NCBI GenBank assembly: GCA_963714325.1
Contig: CAVQOB010000003.1
Coordinates: 248,001 to 312,000 of the forward strand
Direction: 5' to 3'
Length of the DNA stretch: 64,000 nucleotides
Source of the DNA: CAVQOB01 sp963714325
GTDB lineage: Bacteria; Pseudomonadota; Alphaproteobacteria; Rhizobiales; Hyphomicrobiaceae
This document shows, in pieces, positions 50,052-58,595 of this stretch. The notes under the pieces were generated by a model. The model did not search any database and was not told the DNA's origin. It saw nothing but the letters and a program-made list of their open reading frames with translations. The position numbers were made by a program, and so were the translations under genes. Every line of letters begins with the position of its first letter. Position 1 is the first letter of the stretch.

Positions 50052-50993
50052 GTGCCTGATATCGTCGTCACCGAGTTCCTGGATCCAGGTCCCCTCGAAG
50101 TCCTCAAGAAAAACTATGCCGTCCATATTGACACCGGTCTGTGGAACAAGCGCCCCGAGCTGGAGGCGCTGGTCAAAGATGCCGCCGCCGTCATCGTCCG
50201 TAATCGAACACAGGTCGACAAGGCCTTGCTCGCCGCCGCGCCGACATTGAAAGTCGTCGGCCGCCTCGGCGTCGGTCTCGACAACATCGACATGCCCGCT
50301 TGCAAGGCGCGCGGCATCACGGTTTGCCCGGCGATTGGCGCCAACGCGGTATCCGTCGCCGAATGGGTCATCGGCTCGATTCTGATGCTCTCGCGCTTCC
50401 CCGCCTTCACCTCCTCGCATCGTCTTGCCGACGGCGCATGGCTGCGCGAGGAAACCGGCCGCGGACAGGAGATCGCCGGCAAGACGCTTGGCATCATCGG
50501 CTTCGGCAACATCGGCCAGACCGTCGGCGCCCGCGGGCGCGCCATGGGCATGCGCGTCATCGCGTTCGACGATTACGTGCCAGCCGGCAGTCCGGCATGG
50601 AACGAGGCCGAACGCGTGACGCTTGCCGAATTGCTGGCTGAGAGCGATTGCATCTCACTGCATTGCCCGCTGACACCTGAGACACGCGGCATGATCGGCA
50701 CGGCTCAATTCAGGGCGATGAAGAAGGGTACAATTCTCACCAATGCCGCCCGCGGTGGCGTCGTCGACGAGCAGGCACTCGCCGATGCTCTGAAGGCCGG
50801 CCAGATCAGCGGCGCCGCCATGGACGTGTTCGACAAGGAACCGATTGACAAACCGAGCGCCGCCGTCTTCCAGGGCGTACCCAATCTCATCCTGACACCG
50901 CACATTGCCGGCGTGACCCTCGAAAGTAACGAACGGATCTCAACGGTAACCGTGGAGAATGTCCTCAATGCCTTGCAGGCCAGCGCGTCATGA
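50052..50993 (+). CDS. D-2-hydroxyacid dehydrogenase family protein (SerA/SlcC-like)
   Basis: 313 residues from a GTG at 50052. Rossmann motif GIIGFGNIGQTVGARGRAMGMRVIAFDDY, catalytic Arg in TNAARGGVVDEQALADAL, Glu in DVFDKEP and His in LILTPHIAGVTLES are all present. NAD-dependent oxidation of a 2-hydroxy acid. Coupled by a four-base overlap to an Ldh-type (ComC-like) dehydrogenase, and preceded by a Bug receptor; the same gene trio occurs in sulfolactate use (SlcH, SlcC, ComC), where the two dehydrogenases of opposite stereochemistry racemise the substrate. Confidence 0.88.
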   Translation: MPDIVVTEFLDPGPLEVLKKNYAVHIDTGLWNKRPELEALVKDAAAVIVRNRTQVDKALLAAAPTLKVVGRLGVGLDNIDMPACKARGITVCPAIGANAVSVAEWVIGSILMLSRFPAFTSSHRLADGAWLREETGRGQEIAGKTLGIIGFGNIGQTVGARGRAMGMRVIAFDDYVPAGSPAWNEAERVTLAELLAESDCISLHCPLTPETRGMIGTAQFRAMKKGTILTNAARGGVVDEQALADALKAGQISGAAMDVFDKEPIDKPSAAVFQGVPNLILTPHIAGVTLESNERISTVTVENVLNALQASAS

Positions 50994-51994
50994 CCATTGT
51001 GATTGCCAGCGCCGACCTCGAGACATTGATCGCCCGCGCCTTGACCATGTCCAACACCAGTGCTGCCAACGCGGCGGCAGTCGCACGGGCCCTGACGCAA
51101 GCCGAAATCGATGGCCAGAAAGGTCATGGCCTCAGCCGCGTACCGAGTTACGCCGGCCAAGCCCGCTCCGGCAAAGTCGATGGCCACGCCACGCCGGTGG
51201 CGCGCCAAATCCGACCGGGTTCATTGATGATCGACGTCGGCCACGGCTTTGCCTACCCAGCCTTCGATCTTGCCATCGATCGCTTGCCGGCGATGGCCAA
51301 GGCGCAAGGCATCGCCGCCGCCGGCTTCGTCCGATCGCATCACTTCGGCGTCGTCGGCCGTCACGTCGAACGACTGGCCGATCAAGGGCTCGTAGCCCTC
51401 GCGTTCGGCAATACCCCGCATGCGATGGCGTCCACCGGTGGCAGACGCACCGTCTTCGGCACTAATCCGATAGGCTTTGCTGCCCCTCAGCGCGACGCGC
51501 CACCCGTCGTCGTCGATCTCGCGTTGTCGCACGTTGCGCGCGGCAAGATCCTGACAGCCGCGCAGAAGGGCGAAGCGATCCCCGCCGATTGGGCGGTCGA
51601 CGAACACGGTAAACCCACCACCGACGCCAAGGCGGCATTGAAGGGCGCCTTGACGCCCATTGGTGGCGCCAAAGGCGCGGCATTGGCTTTGATGGTCGAA
51701 GTTTTGGCCGTCGCATTGACCGGCGCCAATCTCGCCGCCGAAGCGAGTTCGTTTTTCGATGCTGACGGCACCCCACCCGGCGTCGGGCAATTGCTGATCG
51801 TGATTGACCCGGACGGATTTGGTGGCCGCGACGTGTTTCTCGACCGCTTTGCGGCCCTTGCCACTATGATCGTCGCCGATCATGGCGCACGCCTGCCGGG
51901 AACACGACGCTTGGCACTGCGCGCCGCCGCCGCGATAGGTGGCATCAGCGTCGATCCGAAACTACTCGCCGACGTGCAAGCACTGGCAGATTGA
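50990..51994 (+). CDS. Ldh family oxidoreductase (ComC/malate-lactate dehydrogenase-like)
   Basis: 334 residues. Ldh_2 superfamily features: AEIDGQKGHGLSRVPSYAGQARSGKVDG (substrate/NAD region), AGFVRSHHFGVVGRHVERLADQGLVALAFGNTPHAM (catalytic His), TVFGTNPIGFAAP, VDLALSHVARGKI, GGAKGAALALMVEVLAVALTGA. NAD(P)-dependent 2-hydroxy/2-oxo acid interconversion; relatives include ComC (R-sulfolactate), ureidoglycolate and malate dehydrogenases. Its ATG overlaps the previous gene's stop. Substrate inferred only from the neighbour. Confidence 0.9.
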   Translation: MTIVIASADLETLIARALTMSNTSAANAAAVARALTQAEIDGQKGHGLSRVPSYAGQARSGKVDGHATPVARQIRPGSLMIDVGHGFAYPAFDLAIDRLPAMAKAQGIAAAGFVRSHHFGVVGRHVERLADQGLVALAFGNTPHAMASTGGRRTVFGTNPIGFAAPQRDAPPVVVDLALSHVARGKILTAAQKGEAIPADWAVDEHGKPTTDAKAALKGALTPIGGAKGAALALMVEVLAVALTGANLAAEASSFFDADGTPPGVGQLLIVIDPDGFGGRDVFLDRFAALATMIVADHGARLPGTRRLALRAAAAIGGISVDPKLLADVQALAD

Positions 51995-52000
51995 CGCGGA

Positions 52001-52900
52001 CTACTTCCAGCGGATCTCGAGCGGACCGATCGACATCGTCTGGTTCTGCGGCGAGGTGCCACCGATGCCGCGACCACCGAAGTGGATATCAACACCGACA
52101 TGCCCGATCCGCACTTCGTCCGACTTTCGGAGATAGGCATCGGTTTCCTCGGCAATCAAAGTTCCATCCGCCCACAACCGGTTGATGCCGTCCGAACGTC
52201 CCAGTGTATTTAAAGCCAGTTCCTGATCGATACGCACCCATTGGCCGCGCGGAATCATGTACTCGCGCCTTTTCAGGAAATTCGGAAGATCGCTCTCAGG
52301 GTTGTTGACGAAGGCCGACAACTCGAATGTGCCAGGCCCGGTCCACACCGGACGAATATCAAAGCCAGCGTTGACTTCCAGTGCTTGGCCTTCAGCCATG
52401 CTCATGAAGCCCGGCAACTGCCCGCCGTAGCCGAATTTGAAATCGGCCGGAACGAAGACGCTATAGCTCAGGCACGCCGCCTGCTTGCCCTGAAACATTT
52501 TCGATTCCCAGGGGAATTTAATGCCGCCCGCTGCCTTGCCGTCGTTGCTGGGCGCATCGCTGTTTTCGGCGAACTTGATCTGCATCGCAGCCTTGACCGG
52601 ACCACCGGCCGCGCCGTGAATGGTCATATTTTCAAGAATGCCAGCATCGCGCCCATTCGACTGTGCCTGGAAGTCGGCAGCAGTCCGTTCCTTGCCGCCA
52701 ATCTGTAATGGCAGCGTGGTCGAGCGATCATAACGTGTCAGGCACGTCTCGGACTGCGGCGGGAAAACCAAGGTGCGGACACCTGTGTAGGCCCCTGCCA
52801 CCATGACGACAACCGCGCCGGCATTGAACACGATCGCCCGTGTCCCTAATTTGGCCGGCTTGCTGGCGGCCGGAGCAACGATGGCCTTTGCTTGTTTCAC
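52001..52900 (-). CDS. Membrane-anchored polysaccharide lyase 14-like protein
   Basis: 299 residues from a GTG at 52900 with GGGAG 12-16 bases upstream; longer readings start at 53002. One helix near the N-terminus (residues about 22-40, AIVFNAGAVVVMVAGAYTG) anchors it. The rest resembles PL14-type concanavalin-like domains: QAACLSYSVFVPADFKFGYGGQLPGFMSM, WVRIDQELALNTLGRSDGINRLWADGTLIAE, VRIGHVGVDIHFGG. Related proteins cleave alginate or glucuronate polymers, but many are uncharacterised. Convergent with the ComC-like gene (6-base gap). Confidence 0.65.
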   Translation of the reverse strand: MKQAKAIVAPAASKPAKLGTRAIVFNAGAVVVMVAGAYTGVRTLVFPPQSETCLTRYDRSTTLPLQIGGKERTAADFQAQSNGRDAGILENMTIHGAAGGPVKAAMQIKFAENSDAPSNDGKAAGGIKFPWESKMFQGKQAACLSYSVFVPADFKFGYGGQLPGFMSMAEGQALEVNAGFDIRPVWTGPGTFELSAFVNNPESDLPNFLKRREYMIPRGQWVRIDQELALNTLGRSDGINRLWADGTLIAEETDAYLRKSDEVRIGHVGVDIHFGGRGIGGTSPQNQTMSIGPLEIRWK

Positions 52901-53183
52901 GCTCTGTCTCCCGATGCTGGAGCCGGTTCGCCCCTGACGCTTGTTGCGTACAGACGGGCTCAACACTGCGAGCCGAACATTCGTCCGTACGAACGGGCGC
53001 ACCCCTGAGCGCGCGCCACGTCAGCACAATCGCACGTTAGCATTGAGATTTTGCTGATAACGTCGCAACAATTGCTGCGATCAAACGTCAAAATTGCGCG
53101 CTCGTGTTCGCTTTCAGGACACCTGGACATCAGCGTTTAACCAATCCAACGATGATGTCTCGCGGCAGTACCACCCAGTGGCT
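52901..53183. other. Intergenic stretch with no recognised feature
   Basis: 283 bases between the DUF1178 stop and the PL14-like start. It must carry the promoter of the PL14-like gene; the moderately AT-rich part around 53035-53080 is the likeliest place. No hairpin or gene seen. Confidence 0.4.
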
Positions 53184-53651
53184 TCAGTTTCTATCTTCCG
53201 GCAGTACCGGCAGCGGATAACATTCAACACCCTCGTCGTGCAGCGCCTTCACGTCATCGGCACTGGCCTCGCCATAAATGCCGCGAGCCGGTGATTCGTC
53301 GTAATGGATCTTGCGCGCTTCATCGGCGAACTTCGGGCCAACATACTCGGCGTTGGCCTCGACCTCTGCTCTGACCTTGCGCATCGCCGCCATCAGCTCG
53401 CGCTGCATCACCATGCGCTGCTGCTCGTCGGCAGCGACCGGCGCTCCAGTCAGCGGCACCGGCGCTTTACGCGCCCGCTTCGCTTGGCCAACCGCCACGT
53501 TCGGCGCCATCAACGCCTTCGTGACCCTAGGCGAGCCGCACGTCGGACAGTCGACTTGACCGCGTTTCGACATTTTGTCGAAAACCGCACCGGAATTGAA
53601 CCAGCTCTCGAACTGGTGGCCCTTCTGGCATTGAAGTGCAAACTTGATCAT
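53184..53651 (-). CDS. DUF1178 family zinc-ribbon protein
   Basis: 155 residues. MIKFALQCQKGHQFESWFNSGAVFDKMSKRGQVDCPTCGS holds the CxxGH...CPTCG zinc-ribbon ligands; VTKALMAPNVAV and IHYDESPARGIYGEASADDVKALHDEGVECYPLPVLPED are diagnostic for the family. Function unknown. Its start overlaps the nit2 stop by four bases, and the nit2-grxC-comF neighbourhood is conserved in alphaproteobacteria. Confidence 0.95.
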   Translation of the reverse strand: MIKFALQCQKGHQFESWFNSGAVFDKMSKRGQVDCPTCGSPRVTKALMAPNVAVGQAKRARKAPVPLTGAPVAADEQQRMVMQRELMAAMRKVRAEVEANAEYVGPKFADEARKIHYDESPARGIYGEASADDVKALHDEGVECYPLPVLPEDRN

Positions 53652-54526
53652 CGGGTGGCTATGGTTTTCGCTATTGTCAGGGGAGCGGCAATTGTGAATG
53701 CGCGGTCATGGGTCAGTGCCGGAATGCGTTGGCGGGCTTCCCGGACCGCTGCCAATTCAACATCAGCAAAGATTACAGAAGGCTGAACACCGTCAGCCTC
53801 GGCCAGAATTTCGCCCCACGGCGATATGACGAGACTATGGCCGTAGGTTTCCCGCCCGCTTTCATGCCGCCCGGCCTGGGCGGCTGCAAGGATATAGCAC
53901 CCCGTCTCGATCGCGCGCGCCCGCAGCAACACATGCCAATGTGCTTTGCCCGTTGGCACTGTGAATGCCGAGGGAACCGCGATGACGTCGGCGCCGGCCT
54001 GTGCCAATGCACGATACAGGCTTGCGAACCGCATATCATAGCAGATCGTCAGCCCAAGCTGTCCCCACGGCATATCGGCCAGAACCGCCGTTTCACCTGG
54101 TCGATAGTTTTTCAATTCCCGGTAGCTTTCCCCGCCGGGCAATTCGACATCGAACATATGGATCTTGTCATAGGAAGCAGCGATCCGCCCGGTTGGTGCA
54201 AACAGATACCCGCGGTTCGCGACTTTGTCGGGCGCGACCAGCACACCCATCGAACCGATATGCAGCCAGATCCCCAACTCGCGCGCGAGGTCGGCAAAGT
54301 GCGCCAGCACCGGATTGCCCTGTTCGGGCTTAACCGCCGCAAACAGTTTCACCCGCTCCGACTCCATCAGTGTCGTAATCTCCGGCGTCTGCACATACGT
54401 GGCGCCACCCTGACTCGCATCCCGGATCAGCGCTGTCGCCGACGCGACATTGGTGTCGACGTCACGCCCGGAACACATCTGCACCAGGGCTGCGCGAAAC
54501 CGGTCTTGGCTTGAGGCTTGTGTCAT
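53648..54526 (-). CDS. Carbon-nitrogen hydrolase, Nit2-type omega-amidase
   Basis: 292 residues. The nitrilase superfamily triad is intact: Glu in QTPEITTLM, Lys in SYDKIHMFDVELPGGE, Cys in GLTICYDMRFASLYRALAQAGADV. Members of this branch hydrolyse omega-amides such as alpha-ketoglutaramate or deaminated glutathione. Cytoplasmic. Lies between grxC (30-base gap) and DUF1178 (overlap), probably one operon. Confidence 0.93.
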   Translation of the reverse strand: MTQASSQDRFRAALVQMCSGRDVDTNVASATALIRDASQGGATYVQTPEITTLMESERVKLFAAVKPEQGNPVLAHFADLARELGIWLHIGSMGVLVAPDKVANRGYLFAPTGRIAASYDKIHMFDVELPGGESYRELKNYRPGETAVLADMPWGQLGLTICYDMRFASLYRALAQAGADVIAVPSAFTVPTGKAHWHVLLRARAIETGCYILAAAQAGRHESGRETYGHSLVISPWGEILAEADGVQPSVIFADVELAAVREARQRIPALTHDRAFTIAAPLTIAKTIATR

Positions 54527-54556
54527 GATGTCGTGGAACCGTTCTGCAGGTGGTGA

Positions 54557-54814
54557 CTAAGCAAAAAGTAGCGCATCCAGTTTACCGGCACGTTCGAGAG
54601 CATAAAGATCGTCGCAGCCACCGACGTGGACATCGCCGATCCAGATCTGCGGCACGCTGGTGCGCCCGCCAGCCTTGACCCGTAATTCTTCACGCAATTT
54701 GTAGTCATCGCCGACATCGACCTCCCGGTACGCCGCCGTCTTCTGGTCGAGCAACCGCTTCGCCCGATAGCAGTAGGGACACAGTGACGTTGTATAAATG
54801 GTGATACTGTTCAT
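54557..54814 (-). CDS. grxC: Glutaredoxin 3
   Basis: 85 residues from ATG 54814 (MNSITIYTTSLCPYCYRAKRLLDQK), the expected size. Dithiol active site CPYC at 12-15, TSVPQIWIGDVHVGGCDDL (cis-Pro and GG glutathione site). It reduces disulfides using glutathione. The reading extends upstream to 54871, but the family starts at MNSITIY. Confidence 0.95.
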   Translation of the reverse strand: MNSITIYTTSLCPYCYRAKRLLDQKTAAYREVDVGDDYKLREELRVKAGGRTSVPQIWIGDVHVGGCDDLYALERAGKLDALLFA

Positions 54815-54924
54815 CCCGCATCCGAACTCCCAAGCCGTCAGCAACGCCGCCGACTTTTCCAGCCTACCCACTAATGTAGTGTCTCGACGGCCCTGCGCAA
54901 AGGCCGGTTCTCACTCTCAGACAA

Positions 54925-55052
54925 GTACCCACAATCACAAGTCCCTGGTACGATTGACGGCCCAAGATGTGGGCCGGGGGCGTCGCGACGGCGCCTGCCG
55001 GGCACTCCGGCCTCTGCGATCAGATTTAGCAGGGCCTTGTGATTGTGGGTAC
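54925..55052. repeat. Inverted-repeat element, about 128 bp (copies B and C of the dispersed repeat)
   Basis: GTACCCACAATCACAAG at 54925-54941 is repeated perfectly in inverse at 55036-55052; with one mismatch the arms extend to 23 bp. Between them are about 80 GC-rich bases without an obvious gene. The left arm plus flank (54925-54958) matches copy A at 48285-48318. It separates grxC from comF and could be a MITE-like element; no target-site duplication is evident. The right arm overlaps the end of comF. Confidence 0.75.
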
Positions 55053-55906
55053 TAGGCCAAAACACGTGATTCGTTGGTCACGAGGCCCAATGCCAGCACG
55101 TCGACATGGGCGGCACCGGCACGCCGCAACGCCTGCGCGCAAGCCTCAACCGTCGCCCCGGTCGTGATGACATCATCGATCAGCAGCACATTGCGACCAT
55201 GAACCAGCGTTTGACCGGACGCGCAGCACTTCAAAAGCCCCACTCACGTTCCGCCGGCGTTGATCGTGCGTCAGGCCCACCTGAGGCCGCGTCGACACGC
55301 CGCCGGATCAGCGCGTCGGGCGCGAACGCAACACCGGTCGTCCGCGCGAGCTGCCGACCAAGCAACGCCGCCTGATTGAACCGCCGCCAGAGCAATCGCC
55401 CTCGCGACAGCGGGACTGGAACGATCACGTGCGCGTCTTTGATCAGATCCCGCCCAGCTGCCTGCAACCACCGCCCCAACAGAACCCGCCCATCCTGTCG
55501 ATCGCCATACTTCAGTTGATGCACCATGATTCGCATCGTGCCGCTAAAATGCGCGACTGCCCGCGCACGATCATAGGCCGGTGGACTGCGCCAGCGCCGC
55601 CGCCGACACCATCACCTCTCCAACGGCAAATGGCAATGGAATTCCCAGCCGGTCACACAATGGCTCGCGGATGAACTGGACGCCCGACCAACAACCACCG
55701 CACAGCGTATCGCGCGTATCGAGCGTGCGCTGGCACACGAAGCACCGCGGCGGCATGACCATGTCAATGCCCTGTGCCGCCATGCGTTTGACGAGCGCTT
55801 TAACGCCGTTGGCAGGTGGTCGCTGCCCACTGTTCCGGTCAGACGGATCATTCGCATCGAACGTGTCCATACCAACAGGCCCTTGAAGGATCGACATCCC
55901 GAACAC
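55052..55906 (-). CDS. comF: ComF family phosphoribosyltransferase-like protein, apparently frameshifted three times
   Basis: The protein is readable only by joining frames. The first part (from 55906) has PPRCFVCQRTLDTRDTLCGGCW, the N-terminal zinc finger. After a shift near 55571-55580 it continues YDRARAVAHFSGTMRIMVHQLKYGDRQDG...VIVPVPLSRGRLLWRRFNQAALLGRQLAR. A second shift near 55300 gives TRPQVGLTHDQRRRNVSGAFEV, and a third near 55210 gives GRNVLLIDDVITTGATVEA, the PRPP-binding loop. All expected motifs are present in order. With many neighbours showing single-base shifts too, sequence error seems likelier than a pseudogene. Confidence 0.8.
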
Positions 55907-56057
55907 ACCCTACTGTGCCAATTCGCGCCCGTCATCACGTCAGCGCCAGCATACCTGCTTGCCCAGCCCCGCGCTGCTGTGCCATGACGCCCTGAGAGCG
56001 ACGGGCCCCAGTTTTGCCGGGGCGAACCAGTCCCGTCAACACGCCAGAAAGGCATCA

Positions 56058-56772
<715 letters not shown>

Positions 56773-56824
56773 TGCGAGCGATGAACCCCCTGAGGATCGC
56801 GTGAACCGGCGGTTGGAAACAGGT

Positions 56825-57425
56825 ATGCGGCTGATCGTTGCGACCCACAACGCCGGTAAGGTGCGCGAGATCAACGATCTGATCCGCGCCGTTCGGTCTC
56901 GACGCGGTGTCGGCCGGCGAACTGGGTCTCGCCGAACCTGACGAGACCGGCACCATGTTCGCGTCAAACGCGCGAATAAAATCACGCGCGGCGGCGGACG
57001 CTGCAGGCTTGCCGGCCCTCTCTGATGATTCCGGCATCTGCGTCGACGCCCTTGATGGTGCGCCTGGCATCTTCTCGGCGCGTTGGGGTGGGTCGAACAA
57101 GGACTTTGCCGCCGCCATGGCGCGCGTCGAACGCGAACTGACGCTGCGCGGCGCGAACAAGCCCGAACAGCGACGCGCGCATTTCGTCTCAGCCCTCAGC
57201 CTCTCCTGGCCCGGCGGCGACGATCAGATCTTCGAAGGTCGGGTCTTCGGCAGCGTGGTCTGGCCCCCCCGCGGCAACCAGGGTTTTGGCTACGATCCAA
57301 TGTTTCTCCCCGACGGTGGCCGGGAAACGTTCGGTGAAATGAACCCCGGCGCTAAACACGCGATCTCGCATCGCGCGCGCGCCTTCGACAAGTTCGTGAA
57401 GGCGTGCTGTGCCCCATCGCGCTGA
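56825..57425 (+). CDS. rdgB: XTP/dITP pyrophosphatase RdgB (one apparent frameshift)
   Basis: ATG 56825: MRLIVATHNAGKVREINDLI is the standard N-terminus (ATxNxGKxxE). One extra base near 56888 breaks the frame; the protein resumes as PFGLDAVSAGELGLAEPDETG, then FASNARIKSRAAADAAGLPALSDDSGICVDAL, GIFSARWGG, FGSVVWPPRGNQGFGYDPMFLPDG and NPGAKHAISHRARAF. It hydrolyses non-canonical purine triphosphates. Its end overlaps hemW by 17 bases. Confidence 0.9.
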
Positions 57426-58593
57426 CCCGGAACGCAGCGTCTTTGGTGTCTATGTCCATTGGCCGTTCTGCGCCTCGAAATGCCCCTACTGCGACTTCAA
57501 CAGCCATGTCCGTGCCGGCGGCTGGGACGAGCCACGCTATCGCGAAGCCTACCTGCGCGAACTTGCCGAGATGGCGGCATTGACGCCAGGTCGCATGGTG
57601 CACAGCATCTTCTTCGGTGGCGGCACGCCATCGCTGATGCAGCCTGAAACAACCGCTGCGATCATCGACGCCATCGCCGGGCATTGGACGATCGACGCGA
57701 ACGCCGAGATCACCATCGAAGCCAATCCCGGCAGCGTGGACGCCGGCCGCTTCGCTGGCTACCGAGCCGCAGGAGTCAATCGCGTCTCGATCGGCGTCCA
57801 GGCCTTGCGCGATGCGCCGTTGAAGGCTCTCGGCCGGCTGCATTCCGTCGACGAGGCGAAAGCGGCCATCGCAGTCGCGCGGCGCACCTTCGAGCGATTT
57901 TCTTTCGACCTGATCTATGCCCGTCCTGCCCAGACCATCGACGACTGGCGCCAGGAACTCAGCGAAGCCCTTACCCTGGCCGAGCGACACCTCTCGCTCT
58001 ATCAGCTGACCATCGAACCGGAAACGCCGTTCGCCGCGCTGCACGCCGCCGGCAAGTTGCGCGTGCCCGACGGCGATCTCTCGCACGATCTCTACGCCGT
58101 CACGCAGGAACTGACCGAGCGACATGGCCTCGCCGCCTACGAAGTCTCCAACCATGCCGGCCCCGGCGAAGAGAGCCGCCACAATATGATCTACTGGCGC
58201 TATGGCGAGTACGCCGGCATCGGCCCCGGCGCGCACGGCCGCCTCGTCCTGCAGGGCGTGCGGCATGCAACCGAAACCGAACGTCGCCCCGAGACCTGGG
58301 CCGAGCGCGTGCTCGCGACCGGCCACGGCCGCACGACGCTATCCGCCCTGAAAACCCGCGAAGAAGCCGAGGAAGCACTGTTGATGGGCATGCGCCTGAC
58401 CGAGGGCCTAGACGTTGAAAAACTCAAGCGGCTGGCCGGCCTCACGCTGAATGCCGCCGTCCTCGATCGACTGCAGCAGTTGCAGTTGATCGAGCGCATG
58501 ACGGCGACACGCCTGCGCGCCACCCCCGCTGGCCGGCTGGTCCTCAATCGCCTGGTCTTCGAATTGACCGAGGCCATGCAGCCTGCAAACTGA
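57409..58593 (+). CDS. hemW: HemW-like radical SAM protein (heme chaperone)
   Basis: 394 residues from a GTG at 57409 inside the end of rdgB. VYVHWPFCASKCPYCDFNSHV carries the radical-SAM CxxxCxxC cluster plus the HemW-type extra Phe/Asn-Ser-His; FFGGGTPSLMQPE, EITIEANPGSVD, GVNRVSIGVQALRDAPLKALGRLH and YEVSNHAGPGEESRHNMIYWRYGEYAGIGPGAHG follow. HemW loads heme into respiratory enzymes. Unlike its neighbours it has no frameshift. Confidence 0.94.
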   Translation: MPHRADPERSVFGVYVHWPFCASKCPYCDFNSHVRAGGWDEPRYREAYLRELAEMAALTPGRMVHSIFFGGGTPSLMQPETTAAIIDAIAGHWTIDANAEITIEANPGSVDAGRFAGYRAAGVNRVSIGVQALRDAPLKALGRLHSVDEAKAAIAVARRTFERFSFDLIYARPAQTIDDWRQELSEALTLAERHLSLYQLTIEPETPFAALHAAGKLRVPDGDLSHDLYAVTQELTERHGLAAYEVSNHAGPGEESRHNMIYWRYGEYAGIGPGAHGRLVLQGVRHATETERRPETWAERVLATGHGRTTLSALKTREEAEEALLMGMRLTEGLDVEKLKRLAGLTLNAAVLDRLQQLQLIERMTATRLRATPAGRLVLNRLVFELTEAMQPAN

Positions 58594-58595
58594 GC

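Noticed and set aside
54871..55065. A small minus-strand gene containing THNHK-type sequence
   Set aside because: The reading simply follows the inverted-repeat element in both directions; the same repeat occurs outside any gene at 48285.
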